Assembly: GCF_008369105.1 (NCBI RefSeq)
Contig: NZ_VINQ01000023.1
Span: forward strand, 2,013-49,981
DNA length: 47,969 nt
Direction of reading: 5' to 3'
Origin: Aquicoccus porphyridii
GTDB lineage: Bacteria; Pseudomonadota; Alphaproteobacteria; Rhodobacterales; Rhodobacteraceae
Shown: positions 7,714-17,086 of the stretch, piece by piece
Layout of the letters: the number at the start of each line of letters is the position of its first letter
Numbering within the stretch: the first letter of the stretch is position 1
The notes under the pieces: model-generated
Told to the model about the DNA's origin: nothing
Seen by the model: only the letters and a program-made list of their open reading frames with translations
Database searches by the model: none
Made by a program: the position numbers and the translations under genes

Positions 7714-9830
7714 TGCGCCTTGAGCTCCAGCCGCCGCCGGTGCAACACCGGCTCGGTATAGCCCGAAGGCTGCACCCGCCCGCGAAACACGAGGTCACAG
7801 GCCGCCTGAAACGCCAGCCCGTCAAACCCGGGCGTCATCGGGCGATAGGCAGGATCGCCCGCGTTCTGCCCGTCCACCACCTTGGCCATGCGCTTCATCG
7901 CCTCCATCACCGCATGCTGATCCGCCACCCCGTGATGCAGCCAGTTGGCCAGCGCCTGGCTTGAAATCCGACAGGTCGCCCGGTCCTCCATCAGCCCCAC
8001 ATCGTTGATGTCGGGCACCTTGGAACAGCCCACCCCCTGATCGATCCAGCGCACCACGTAGCCCAGGATGCCCTGCGCGTTGTTCTCGATTTCGCGGGTC
8101 AGCTCCTCACCGCTCAGGTTGCGGCCCGTCATCACCGGGATGGTCAGGAGATCGTCCAGCGTCCCGCGCGGCCCGCCTGCCGCGATCTCGTCCTGCCGCG
8201 CCAGCACGTCAATCTCGTGGTAATGCGTCGCGTGCAGCGTGGCCGCCGTGGGGCTCGGCACCCAGGCACAGTTGGCCCCCGCCTTCGGATGGCCGATCTT
8301 CTGGTCGAGCATGTCGCCCATGAGGTCCGGCATCGCCCACATCCCCTTGCCGATCTGCGCCCGCCCGCGCAGCCCGCAGGCCAGCCCGATATCGACATTG
8401 CGATCCTCGTAGGACGTGATCCAGGGCTGCGATTTCATCTCGCCCTTGGGCAGCATCGGCCCGGCTTCCATGTTGGTGTGTATCTCGTCTCCCGTCCGGT
8501 CGAGGAACCCGGTATTGATGAACGCCACCCGGTGTTTCGCCGCCCGGATACATTCCTTGAGGTTGACGCTGGTGCGCCGTTCCTCGTCCATGATGCCCAG
8601 TTTCACGGTGTAGCGCGGCAGGCCCAGGAACCCTTCGACCCGGGTGAATATCTCGTCGGCAAACCCCACTTCCTCGGGTCCATGCATCTTGGGCTTGACC
8701 ACGTAGACCGAGCCATGGGCGGCATTGCGCCCCCGGTCATGCATCGCGATCAACACCGTGATCGCCGCATCCATCAACCCTTCGGGCACTTCGTTGCCAT
8801 CGCGGTCGAGGATCGCCGGGTTGGTCATCAGATGCCCCACGTTGCGCACCAGCATCAACGACCGCCCCTTGAGCACCCGCGCCGCACCGTCCGCCCCGGT
8901 GAACTCCAGGTCGGGGTTGAGCACCCGGGTGAAGGTCCGCCCGCCCTTGCTCACCTCCTCGGCGAGGCTGCCATCCATCAGGCCAAGCCAGTTGGAATAG
9001 GCCAGAACCTTGTCCTCGGCATCGACACAGGCCACCGAATCCTCGCAATCCATGATCGTGGACATCGCCGATTCCAACCGGATATCGTTGATCCCCGCCG
9101 GATCGTTCTGGCCGATCTCGCCTTCAGGCTTTACATCAAGAACGATGTGCAAGCCATTGACTTTCAATACGATACCGCTTGGCGAATCCGCGTCGCCCAT
9201 ATGCCCCGCGAACTGCCCCGCATCCTTCAGCGCCGGGACGAGCACACCGCCCGCAAGCCCGAGCGCGCGCACATCCGCCCATGACCCCCGCGCCAGCGGC
9301 ACCACCTTGTCGAGATGCGCCTTGGCCCAGGCGATCACCCGCGCCCCGCGGGCCGGATCATACCCACCGCCCTGCGGCAGATCGCCCAGCGCGTCGGTGC
9401 CGTAAAGCGCGTCATAAAGCGAGCCCCAGCGCGCATTGGCGGCATTGAGCGCAAAGCGCGCATTGGTGATCGGCACCACCAGTTGCGGCCCCGGCACCTC
9501 GGCAATCTCGGGATCGACGCCCTTGGTCTCGATGCTGAAATCCGGCCCCTCGGGCACGATATAGCCGATCTCCTCCAGAAACGCCCGATAGGCGGCCGCG
9601 TCATGCCCATGACCCTTCCGCTCCAGGTGCCAGGCGTCGATCTGCGACTGGATGTCTTCACGCAGGGCCAGAAGCCTCCGATTCTCGGGGCCAAGCTCAT
9701 GCACCAGCGCCGCAAGCCCCGACCAGAACGCGTCAACCTCGACCCCCGTCCCGGGCAGCGCGCGCGCCTCCACGAAAGCGACGAGCCGCTCATCCACCTG
9801 CAACCCGTGCTTCTCGATCCGTTCGCTCAT
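7707..9830 (-). CDS. glcB: Malate synthase G
   Basis: This 707-residue cytosolic enzyme condenses glyoxylate with acetyl-CoA to malate; length and sequence match the monomeric G isoform. Recognisable stretches are [15 protein letters not shown] in the TIM-barrel region, [30 protein letters not shown], and the C-terminal [20 protein letters not shown]. The ATG at 9830 has AAGGAGGG six bases upstream. No isocitrate lyase or glycolate oxidase gene is adjacent, so the source of glyoxylate is not shown by context. The 170-base upstream gap carries an A/T-rich patch (around 9893-9912) flanked by TGGT and ACCA that could be an operator, a weak call. Confidence 0.97.
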   Translation of the reverse strand: MSERIEKHGLQVDERLVAFVEARALPGTGVEVDAFWSGLAALVHELGPENRRLLALREDIQSQIDAWHLERKGHGHDAAAYRAFLEEIGYIVPEGPDFSIETKGVDPEIAEVPGPQLVVPITNARFALNAANARWGSLYDALYGTDALGDLPQGGGYDPARGARVIAWAKAHLDKVVPLARGSWADVRALGLAGGVLVPALKDAGQFAGHMGDADSPSGIVLKVNGLHIVLDVKPEGEIGQNDPAGINDIRLESAMSTIMDCEDSVACVDAEDKVLAYSNWLGLMDGSLAEEVSKGGRTFTRVLNPDLEFTGADGAARVLKGRSLMLVRNVGHLMTNPAILDRDGNEVPEGLMDAAITVLIAMHDRGRNAAHGSVYVVKPKMHGPEEVGFADEIFTRVEGFLGLPRYTVKLGIMDEERRTSVNLKECIRAAKHRVAFINTGFLDRTGDEIHTNMEAGPMLPKGEMKSQPWITSYEDRNVDIGLACGLRGRAQIGKGMWAMPDLMGDMLDQKIGHPKAGANCAWVPSPTAATLHATHYHEIDVLARQDEIAAGGPRGTLDDLLTIPVMTGRNLSGEELTREIENNAQGILGYVVRWIDQGVGCSKVPDINDVGLMEDRATCRISSQALANWLHHGVADQHAVMEAMKRMAKVVDGQNAGDPAYRPMTPGFDGLAFQAACDLVFRGRVQPSGYTEPVLHRRRLELKAQG

Positions 9831-10001
9831 GACGCCCTCCTTCGCGGCAATTCAGCCCATGTTTAGCCAAGAGATTACCGGGCGGCAACAAAACTGGTTA
9901 TGTTTTTTTACCAATCAGGAGGAAGGATTATCAAACCAATCCGAATAATCCGCGGCTCCCGCGCAATTTCACGAAAGATGCACCCCGCCCGTCATCGCGC
10001 A

Positions 10002-10727
10002 TCAGCCTTCCACAAACCGGTGCGCCACCGGGTCCCAGACGAGATCGAAATGCCGGGCGATCTTGGCGAAACTCCGGCTATGGCCCCGCTTCATCGCGCG
10101 TTCCGACCATGTTCGGATCGGAATGGCGAAATTGTCGCCGATCCCGTCGACCAGCACGAATTGCGGCCGCCCGTCGCGGATGCCGTAACTCACGTTGAGC
10201 ATGTTCATGTCGGTCGTGCGCACCTTCCAGCTCAGCAGGCGTTGCGCGAAATCGTTCAGGAGCGGAACATGCTCGCGCCCGAACGCGCCGCTCTCGCGCA
10301 TGCTCAAAAGGTTCGGCCCGATCACCCCCGCACCGTCTTGAATCCGCTCGACGATCGACGCCGACCCGAGATCGGTCTCGACAAAGCCGAGCATGCGCGG
10401 AATCGGCAGATCGCCCTCGGCCGTGCCGACCCGCGTCTGCACCGAGATATAGCACTCAAACTCCTTGAAAATCGCCCGCATCCGCGTCGACGGGAACATC
10501 CGAAGGCTGCACCCGCGAAACCCCTTGAGCCTGATTTCCGACAGGTCGAGCAGAACCTTGAACAGAACATCCGGGTAATCGGGGTGAAAATACACCGCCC
10601 GGTCATTCCCGCGCGCCACGCGATCACGCCCCGACAACGCGATCTTGTTCACCGGAATACAAAACTTGCCAGATTCGCCCGAGACCTTGAGCACACCTAA
10701 ATCCTTGACCTGCGCCGGAAGAGGCAT
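10002..10727 (-). CDS. YrbL-like (PhoP regulatory network) protein
   Basis: This 241-residue soluble protein resembles the YrbL-PhoP_reg family. It has the opening RDRVARGNDRAVYFHPDYPD and VLFKVL, then IFKEFECYISVQTR, and a late DMNMLNVSYGIRDG plus FVLVDGIGDN segment. These are arranged like the Lys, catalytic-loop and metal-binding parts of a kinase-like fold. In enterobacteria YrbL belongs to the PhoP regulon, but its biochemical function is unknown to me; phosphotransfer to a sugar or lipid is speculative. The ATG at 10727 lacks a clear ribosome-binding site. It appears monocistronic and is divergent from pepN. Confidence 0.72.
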   Translation of the reverse strand: MPLPAQVKDLGVLKVSGESGKFCIPVNKIALSGRDRVARGNDRAVYFHPDYPDVLFKVLLDLSEIRLKGFRGCSLRMFPSTRMRAIFKEFECYISVQTRVGTAEGDLPIPRMLGFVETDLGSASIVERIQDGAGVIGPNLLSMRESGAFGREHVPLLNDFAQRLLSWKVRTTDMNMLNVSYGIRDGRPQFVLVDGIGDNFAIPIRTWSERAMKRGHSRSFAKIARHFDLVWDPVAHRFVEG

Positions 10728-10911
10728 TCCAAAATACCGTTATCAAAGTGTCACAAACCGCGGCCAAAGCCAATTGCCACGACAGGCATAAACCCGCCTG
10801 CGCGGCTCATGCGCCACGCGTTGCGGGCCACGCACGCGCAACGGATCACCCATTGAAGCCGCGCGCATCCGCCCCTAACGTCCCCCAACCCGACCCCGAA
10901 GGAGAGACCGC

Positions 10912-13461
10912 ATGAAAGACGCCAGCCCCCAAACCGTCTATCTCAAGGATTACACCCCCTTCGGCTTCACGGTTGATGAGGTCGAACTGACCTTCCGCCT
11001 CGCCCCTTCGGCCACCCGCGTCCTCTCAAAGATCCGCTTTTCGCCGAACCCCGACGCCCCCGACCGGCATTTCTTCCTGCATGGCGAAAACCTCAAACCC
11101 GTCTCGACCCGGATCGACGGCGCCGAGATCACCCCGCGCCATGTCGAGGGCGGCATCGAGATGGACGCCCCCGACACCCCCTTCACCTTCGAGGCCGAGG
11201 TCGAGATCGACCCCGCCGCCAACACCGCGCTCGAAGGGCTCTACATATCCGGGGGGATGTATTGCACCCAATGCGAGGCCGAGGGCTTTCGCAAGATCAC
11301 GTGGTATCCCGACCGCCCCGACGTGATGGCGCCGTTTTCCGTGCGCATCGAGGGCGACGTGCCGGTGATGCTCTCCAACGGCAATCCCGGCGCATCCGGC
11401 CCCGGCTTTGCCGAATGGCACGACCCCTGGCCCAAGCCCGCCTATCTCTTCGCCCTCGTCGCGGGCGATTTGCGCAATCACCCCGACACGTTCACCACCA
11501 TGTCGGGCAAGACGGTCGATCTCAACATCTGGGTCCGCCCCGGCGACGAGGGCAAATGCGCCTTCGGCATGGAGGCGCTCAAGAAATCCATGACATGGGA
11601 CGAAAAGGTCTATGGCCGCGAATACGATCTCGACCTCTTCAACATCGTGGCGGTCGACGATTTCAACATGGGCGCGATGGAGAACAAGGGCCTCAACATC
11701 TTCAACTCCTCCTGCGTGCTGGCCAGCCCGGAAACCGCGACCGACGCCAATTTCGAACGGATCGAGGCGATCATCGCGCATGAATATTTCCACAACTGGA
11801 CCGGCAATCGCATCACCTGCCGCGACTGGTTTCAACTGTGCCTCAAGGAGGGGCTGACCGTCTTTCGCGACAGCCAGTTCATCGCCGACATGCGCTCCGC
11901 ACCCGTGAAACGCATCGAGGACGTGATCGCGCTGCGCGCCCGCCAGTTTCGCGAAGACAACGGCCCGCTGGCCCATCCCGTGCGACCGCAAAGCTTTGTC
12001 GAGATCAACAATTTCTACACCGCCACGGTCTATGAAAAGGGCGCCGAACTCATCGGGATGCTGAAAACGCTGGTGGGCGACGCGGCCTATGCCCGCGCGC
12101 TCGACCTCTATTTCACCCGCCATGACGGCGACGCCGCCACGATCGAGGATTGGCTCAAGGTGTTCGAGGATGCCACCGGTCGCGATCTCTCACAATTCAA
12201 ACGCTGGTATGATGACGCCGGAACGCCGCGCCTCTCGGTCAGCGATGACTTCGGCGACGGCCGCTACACGCTGACCTTCCGCCAGCACACGCCCCCCACC
12301 CCCGGCCAATCCGACAAGGCCCCGCGCGTCATCCCCATCGCCGTGGGGCTGCTCGGTCCCAATGGCGACGAGGTGCTGCCCACCACCGTGCTCGAAATGA
12401 CCGAACCCGAGCAAAGCTTCACCTTCGACGGGCTCACCGCGAAACCCGTCCCCTCGATCCTGCGCGGCTTCTCGGCCCCGGTAATCCTCGACCACGCGAG
12501 CGACAACGCCACCCGCGCCTTCCTGCTCGCGCATGACACCGACCCGTTCAACCGCTGGCAGGCGGGCCACGATCTCGCGCTCGACTGCCTCATCGCCATG
12601 ATCCGCGACGGCGCCGCCCCCGATGCGGGCTATCTCGACGCGCTGCACCGTCTCATCCGCGACGATGAACAGGACCCGGCCTTCCGCGCCCTCGCCCTCG
12701 GCCTGCCCTCGCAGGACGAACTGGCCCAGACGCTCCACGATCACGGCCACACCCCCGATCCACAGGCGATCTGGGAAGCGCTTGAAACCCTCAAACAGGC
12801 CCGCGCGCAGGCATTCCACGACACCGCCACGCGGCTTTACGCGCAATACCAGGTGGATGCGCCCTATGCCCCGGATGCCACGCAATCCGCCGCCCGCAGC
12901 CTTGCCAACGCCGCCATGGCGATGCTCACCCGGCTCGACGGCGGCACGCTGGCGCAGAAACAATTCGACAGCGCCGACAACATGACCCAGCAGCTCTCCG
13001 CGCTCTCGGCACTGATCTCGGCGGGGCGTGGCGATGACGCCGTGCGACGGTTCCACGAACAATGGAACCATGACCGCCTCGTGATCGACAAATGGTTCTC
13101 GGTCCAGATCGCCAACGCCCCCCCCGACAAGACCGCCGAAACCGCCGAGACCCTCACCCGGCACCCCGATTTCACCATCCGCAACCCCAACCGCTTCCGC
13201 GCCACGCTGGGCGCGCTGACAATGAACCCGGCGGGCTTTCACCACGCCTCGGGCAAGGGCTATGCGCTGCTCGCCGATCACCTGATCGCGCTCGACCCGC
13301 TCAACCCGCAGACCACCGCCCGCATGTGCACCGCGTTCGAGACGTGGCGGCGCTACGATTCCGACCGGCAGGCGCTGATCGAGGCCGAACTGCACCGCAT
13401 CCTCGCCACGCCGAACCTCTCGGGCGACACCACCGAGATGATCACCCGCATCCTCGGATGA
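10912..13461 (+). CDS. pepN: Aminopeptidase N (M1 family)
   Basis: This 849-residue cytosolic zinc aminopeptidase removes N-terminal residues from peptides. The substrate-recognition motif GAMEN is at residues 254-258 and the zinc site HEYFH at 290-294, close to the E. coli PepN positions. The downstream Glu is in LKEGLTVFRDSQF. Domains follow the PepN plan: N-terminal beta domain, catalytic domain, beta sandwich, C-terminal helical domain to the end. GGAGAGACCGC precedes the ATG. It is followed six bases later by a small membrane protein gene, probably co-transcribed. Confidence 0.97.
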   Translation: MKDASPQTVYLKDYTPFGFTVDEVELTFRLAPSATRVLSKIRFSPNPDAPDRHFFLHGENLKPVSTRIDGAEITPRHVEGGIEMDAPDTPFTFEAEVEIDPAANTALEGLYISGGMYCTQCEAEGFRKITWYPDRPDVMAPFSVRIEGDVPVMLSNGNPGASGPGFAEWHDPWPKPAYLFALVAGDLRNHPDTFTTMSGKTVDLNIWVRPGDEGKCAFGMEALKKSMTWDEKVYGREYDLDLFNIVAVDDFNMGAMENKGLNIFNSSCVLASPETATDANFERIEAIIAHEYFHNWTGNRITCRDWFQLCLKEGLTVFRDSQFIADMRSAPVKRIEDVIALRARQFREDNGPLAHPVRPQSFVEINNFYTATVYEKGAELIGMLKTLVGDAAYARALDLYFTRHDGDAATIEDWLKVFEDATGRDLSQFKRWYDDAGTPRLSVSDDFGDGRYTLTFRQHTPPTPGQSDKAPRVIPIAVGLLGPNGDEVLPTTVLEMTEPEQSFTFDGLTAKPVPSILRGFSAPVILDHASDNATRAFLLAHDTDPFNRWQAGHDLALDCLIAMIRDGAAPDAGYLDALHRLIRDDEQDPAFRALALGLPSQDELAQTLHDHGHTPDPQAIWEALETLKQARAQAFHDTATRLYAQYQVDAPYAPDATQSAARSLANAAMAMLTRLDGGTLAQKQFDSADNMTQQLSALSALISAGRGDDAVRRFHEQWNHDRLVIDKWFSVQIANAPPDKTAETAETLTRHPDFTIRNPNRFRATLGALTMNPAGFHHASGKGYALLADHLIALDPLNPQTTARMCTAFETWRRYDSDRQALIEAELHRILATPNLSGDTTEMITRILG

Positions 13462-13467
13462 CCCGGC

Positions 13468-13932
13468 ATGAGTGATCGCCCCCCCGATCCGCCCCCGCTG
13501 CCCCCGGGCTTTACCCACGAAAGCCACGGGCGCAGCCGCGCGGCCCTGATCACCCTCGCCCTCACCTATGCCACCCTCATCGCCCTCGTCATGCTCATCG
13601 ACATGGCCTGGTGGATCGCGCTCGGCTTCGCGCTCTTCACCCTGCCGGCACTCTGGGAATTCATCACCAACCCCCGCGCCACGCTCACCCTCGATGATCG
13701 CGGCCTTGGCTGGCAGACCCGGACCACCGGCGACAGCCTGCCGCTCGCGCTGATCGACAAGGTGCGCTTTGACACGCGGCTCGATCTCTCGGTGCGGATC
13801 ACCCTCATCCTGCGCGACGGGCGCAAGATCCGCCTGCCCCACGCCGCCACGCCGCCGCATCGCCCCTTCGAGGACTTGCTCAAGGCGCACGGCATCCGCA
13901 CCGAACGCCACCACTTCTCCCTGATCGGCTAG
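13468..13932 (+). CDS. Small two-helix membrane protein, unknown function
   Basis: This is a 154-residue protein with a proline-rich N-terminus (PPDPPPLPPG), two adjacent transmembrane helices at about residues 27-65, and a soluble C-terminal half (RATLTLDDRGLGWQTR, then RKIRLPHAATPPH) that resembles small beta-rich PH-like membrane-anchored domains. I cannot name the family. It starts six bases after the pepN stop, which implies one transcript, but no functional link to PepN is evident. Confidence 0.8.
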   Translation: MSDRPPDPPPLPPGFTHESHGRSRAALITLALTYATLIALVMLIDMAWWIALGFALFTLPALWEFITNPRATLTLDDRGLGWQTRTTGDSLPLALIDKVRFDTRLDLSVRITLILRDGRKIRLPHAATPPHRPFEDLLKAHGIRTERHHFSLIG

Positions 13933-14169
13933 GCGGAGACCGGGCCGCGACCCATCGGCAGCGTACGCTGCATTTACTGAATATCCCGTTAAGAATTGCT
14001 GCAACGCGGCGGTGCACGCATCGCAGCCGCACAACAGCCGGAGATCACCCCCCCGATTTTTCCGCGAAAAATCACGTTAACCCCACCGCGCGCCGGTCGT
14101 GGCCCCCTTGCATCGGCCTGCGCCCCGGTCCACCCTGCGCCGCGAACGAACCATTCCAGAAGGCAGATC

Positions 14170-15102
14170 ATGACCGCGAACATCCTTTTCGCCGCTCGCC
14201 CCGACAGTTGGGCCGAATACGAGAAACCGCTGCGCACGGCACTTGAAAAGACCGGGGTAAGCTATTCTCTTTCCACTGAATTCCCCCCCGAAGAGGTTGA
14301 TTACATCATCTATGCCCCGAACTCCGAAGTGCAGGATTTCACCCCCTTCACCCGGGCCAAGGCGGTGCTCAATCTCTGGGCCGGGGTCGAACACGTAGCG
14401 CCCAACCCGACCCTCGACATCCCCCTCGCGCGGATGGTCGGCGGCGGGCTGACCGAAGGCATGGTCGAATGGGTCACCGGCCACACGCTGCGGCACCATC
14501 TCGGCATGGATGCCCATATCGTAAACCCTTCAAATCATTGGAAACCTTCGCCCCCGCCGCTCGCCTATGAGCGGTCGGTGACGATCCTCGGACTGGGCGA
14601 ACTGGGCCGCGCCTGCGCCACCGCCCTGGCCGGTCTCGGCTTCGCCGTCTCGGGCTGGTCGCGCAGCCCCAAGATGATTGAGGGCGTCACCTGCCACCAC
14701 GGCGATTCCGGCTTGAAGGACGCGATTCAAGATGCTGAAATCATTATCCTTCTCCTGCCCAACACCCCGGCCACCGAGAACACGCTCAACGCCGAAACCC
14801 TTGCCCTCACCGCCCCCGGCGCCTTCGTGATCAACCCCGGCCGCGGCACGCTCATCGACGATGACGCGCTGCTCGCCGCGCTCGAGTCGGGCCAGATCGC
14901 CCACGCCACGCTCGACGTCTTCCGCAAGGAACCCCTGCCCGCCGACCACCCCTACTGGTCGCACCCAAAGGTCACGGTAACACCACATATTGCGTCCGAC
15001 ACCCGCCCCGGCCCCGCCTCCGAAGTGATCGCCGAGAACGTGCGCCGCGGCGAAGAGGGCGCGCCCTTCCTACATCTCGTCGACCGCAGCGCCGGGTATT
15101 GA
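14170..15102 (+). CDS. ghrA: Glyoxylate/hydroxypyruvate reductase A-type D-2-hydroxyacid dehydrogenase
   Basis: This 310-residue NAD(P)-dependent oxidoreductase probably reduces glyoxylate or hydroxypyruvate. The Rossmann motif GLGELG lies in the middle (VTILGLGELGRACATALAGL), followed by the catalytic Arg in NPGRGTLID, the Glu in DVFRKEPLP, and the His in VTPHIAS. The sequence matches GhrA rather than the longer SerA type. The frame is open 174 bases upstream, but the ATG at 14170 gives the family-typical MTANILFAARPD; a weak AGAAGG precedes it. Glyoxylate links it by chemistry, though not by operon, to the malate synthase upstream. Confidence 0.88.
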   Translation: MTANILFAARPDSWAEYEKPLRTALEKTGVSYSLSTEFPPEEVDYIIYAPNSEVQDFTPFTRAKAVLNLWAGVEHVAPNPTLDIPLARMVGGGLTEGMVEWVTGHTLRHHLGMDAHIVNPSNHWKPSPPPLAYERSVTILGLGELGRACATALAGLGFAVSGWSRSPKMIEGVTCHHGDSGLKDAIQDAEIIILLLPNTPATENTLNAETLALTAPGAFVINPGRGTLIDDDALLAALESGQIAHATLDVFRKEPLPADHPYWSHPKVTVTPHIASDTRPGPASEVIAENVRRGEEGAPFLHLVDRSAGY

Positions 15103-15128
15103 CCAAAGAACGACAGCACAGGTTGGAT

Positions 15129-15209
15129 TGAGTATTTTCCCCAAGAAAGAAAGAGGTTACACGATGATCTTCGTGTAGCCCCCTGCTCTTTCTTGGTTCC
15201 AAATACTCA
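15129..15209. repeat. Dispersed bipartite inverted-repeat element, copy A
   Basis: The outer arms are TGAGTATTT...CCAAGAAAGA on the left and CTCTTTCTTGG...AAATACTCA on the right. An inner hairpin TACACGA / TCGTGTA has loop TGATCT. The right arm (CCCCTGCTCTTTCTTGG) is nearly identical to copy B at 23113-23188, while the inner hairpin differs. It lies between convergent genes ghrA and the SseB-like gene, so it may act as a two-way transcript end. Confidence 0.75.
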
Positions 15210-15244
15210 CAGGCACACGCTCTCCGGCAGCCCTTCGTTTTGCC

Positions 15245-16027
15245 TCAGCGCAGGATCGGCGGCTTCTCGGGGTCCGATCCCGGCGCCGGGCGCACAGATG
15301 CCGCAGGCGTCTCCGGCTCCGGCAGATCGAACCGCAACGCCACCCGCTCCAGCCGGGCGATCACGGGATCGTCCGGCGCGAAAAACCCCACATCCACGCG
15401 CAGATCCCGCCCCGAGAACAGCACCGCCTCCGAGATCGCACGCGCCAGCGCGGGCTGCGCCGCCTTGGGCGCGCCGGTGATCGCCAGAAGATGCCCCGCG
15501 CTGTCATCGGCCCATGTCACCCCCGCCAGCCACGCAGCGCGGGCCAGCCCCGCCGCCTTGGCCAGCCGCGCATCGACCGCCGCCACGACCTCCTGGGGCA
15601 GGTCCGGCGCATGCAGGCTTCGCGGCAAGGCGCGGCTCTCGTCGGGTGCAGGGGCCAGCGTTTCGGCCAGCCAGCCCAGTTCATCGGGCCCGAGCAGGAC
15701 CGCGCCCGCTTCCGTTCCGGGGTTCAGCGCAAGGCCCAGACCCTCGCCGCCCAACATCCCGGCCAGCGCCCGCCCCGACAGCGTCGCATAATGGGCCGGG
15801 GCGCCGGTAAACTCAGTAAGCCGCTCTTCGCTGCCAAAGATCAGCACGAACCGCGCCCCGTCCGCCTCGATCAATTCCGGCTCGATCCGGTCGCCCTCGG
15901 CCTCACCGGTCAAGAGCAGCATCACCTCGCTATCGGCCAGCGTCGCAAAGAACGCCAGCCGCGCGGCCTCGTCCCCGGGGGCGGCCTGCATCGCGGCCAG
16001 CGCCTGTTCGAGCAGTGTTCGTGTCAC
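15245..16027 (-). CDS. SseB N-terminal domain family protein
   Basis: This 260-residue protein has the SseB-like layout: VTRTLLEQALAAMQAAPGDE at the start, the core VLIFGSEERLTEF and ALNPGTEAGAVLLGP, and a C-terminal part with AISEAVLFSGRDLRVDVGFF. The cellular function of this family is poorly defined. The frame is open much further upstream, but the GTG at 16027 overlaps the uracil-DNA-glycosylase stop as GTGA, so translational coupling supports this start. The upstream extension overlaps real coding sequence in another frame. Confidence 0.82.
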   Translation of the reverse strand: MTRTLLEQALAAMQAAPGDEAARLAFFATLADSEVMLLLTGEAEGDRIEPELIEADGARFVLIFGSEERLTEFTGAPAHYATLSGRALAGMLGGEGLGLALNPGTEAGAVLLGPDELGWLAETLAPAPDESRALPRSLHAPDLPQEVVAAVDARLAKAAGLARAAWLAGVTWADDSAGHLLAITGAPKAAQPALARAISEAVLFSGRDLRVDVGFFAPDDPVIARLERVALRFDLPEPETPAASVRPAPGSDPEKPPILR

Positions 16028-16611
16028 GGGCGCAGAACCCCGGCAATCTCGTCGCGAAGCACCGGCAAAAGCTCCTCTTCGAACCACGGGTTTTTCTTCA
16101 ACCACCCGGTATTGCGCCATGACGGATGCGGCAAGGGGAAAACCCGCGGCGCATGATCGCGCCAGCTCCGCACCAGTTCCGTCACCCCCATGCGCGTGCC
16201 CAGATGCCAACGCTGCGAATGTCCCCCAACCAGCAGCGTGAGCCGCACATCCGCCAGCGACGCCAAAACCCGCGCATGCCATGTCCGCGCACAGATCGCG
16301 GGCGGTGGCAGGTCACTGCCGCGCGCGTCATACCCCGGGAAACAGAAGGCCATCGGCACGATCGCGATCCGGCTCTTGTCATAGAAGATGTCCCGCCCGA
16401 TCCCCATCCAGTCGCGCAACCGCTCGCCCGAGGGATCATCGAAGGGCAGGCCCGATTCATGGACCCGCATGCCCGGCGCCTGACCCGCGATCAACAGCCG
16501 CGCCCCCGGCGCGAACCACGCCACCGGGCGTGGTGCATGGCCGGTTGCCGTGGTCGCGAACGTCTCGGCACATAACCGGCAAGCTCTTATTTCAGAAGCC
16601 AAATCTTTCAT
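16024..16611 (-). CDS. Uracil-DNA glycosylase superfamily protein
   Basis: This 195-residue protein has the superfamily motifs LLIAGQAPGMRVHESGLPF (motif 1 region, water-activating loop) and PLPHPSWRNTGW (motif 2, with the HPS tract), plus an N-terminal CRLC pair. It belongs to the family 4/5-like group annotated generically; whether it removes uracil or another base cannot be told. It is the first gene of a two-gene operon with the SseB-like gene (4-base overlap). It is divergent from the arsR-type gene, and the intergenic region carries two 8-bp palindromes. Confidence 0.85.
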   Translation of the reverse strand: MKDLASEIRACRLCAETFATTATGHAPRPVAWFAPGARLLIAGQAPGMRVHESGLPFDDPSGERLRDWMGIGRDIFYDKSRIAIVPMAFCFPGYDARGSDLPPPAICARTWHARVLASLADVRLTLLVGGHSQRWHLGTRMGVTELVRSWRDHAPRVFPLPHPSWRNTGWLKKNPWFEEELLPVLRDEIAGVLRP

Positions 16612-16656
16612 TGCTCCAGCTTACCTGAAAGCGCGGCCACATCAAACATTTCGAAC

Positions 16657-16706
16657 TTCATGAAAATAATTATGGACACGGCGCCATCATTTCGATATTT
16701 CTAGAA
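16657..16706. promoter_or_regulatory. Paired palindromes upstream of the ArsR-type regulator
   Basis: TTCATGAA (16657-16664) and TTCTAGAA (16699-16706) are perfect 8-bp palindromes of the form TTC-NN-GAA. Their centres are 42 bases apart, which is four helical turns. The second ends two bases before the arsR ATG, overlapping any leader. Autoregulation by the ArsR protein is inferred. Confidence 0.45.
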
Positions 16707-16708
16707 TC

Positions 16709-17083
16709 ATGAAACATTCAGACACCGACGATCTTGACCTTGTTCAGGCCGCCTCGACCTTCGCGGCGCTGGGCAGTGAACAGCGGCTCGGCGTGCTGCG
16801 CACCCTCGTGCGCGCCGGGCCGGAGGGGCTGACCATCGGCACGCTGGGCGAACGCTCGGGCGTGACCGGCTCAACCCTCACCCACCACATGAAGACGCTG
16901 GCGCAGGCCGGGCTTGTCACGCAAAAGCGGCAGGGGAGACAGATCATCTGCGCCGCCGTCGCCTATGACGAGTTGCGCGCGCTCACCGACTTCCTGACCC
17001 GACAATGCTGTGTCGATGCGCCGCAATCGACTGCGCACGATCATGACCAAACCAACCAGAACCAGGCCAAAAGGACCCTTTGA
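16709..17083 (+). CDS. ArsR/SmtB-family metal or metalloid-type repressor
   Basis: This is a 124-residue winged-helix protein: AASTFAALGSEQRLGVLRTL, recognition helix SGVTGSTLTHHMKTLAQAGL, wing VTQKRQGRQIICAAV. No CxC is present in the recognition region where ArsR senses arsenite. Instead a C-terminal RQCCVDA and a His-rich tail (STAHDHDQ) could bind metal, which is inference. No Shine-Dalgarno is visible because the palindrome sits at the ATG; the mRNA may be leaderless. It lies three bases before the permease gene, so it probably controls that gene. Confidence 0.88.
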   Translation: MKHSDTDDLDLVQAASTFAALGSEQRLGVLRTLVRAGPEGLTIGTLGERSGVTGSTLTHHMKTLAQAGLVTQKRQGRQIICAAVAYDELRALTDFLTRQCCVDAPQSTAHDHDQTNQNQAKRTL

Positions 17084-17086
17084 ACA

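Noticed and set aside
9893-9912. Possible GntR/FadR-type operator TGGT...ACCA upstream of glcB
   Set aside because: The spacing between the half-sites is too wide for the known TGGTnnGACCA-type site. Kept only as a remark in the glcB entry.
12190-14034. 614-residue minus-strand open frame opposite pepN
   Set aside because: It covers the antisense of aminopeptidase N and the small membrane gene. The low-complexity Gly/Arg/Glu sequence has no motif.
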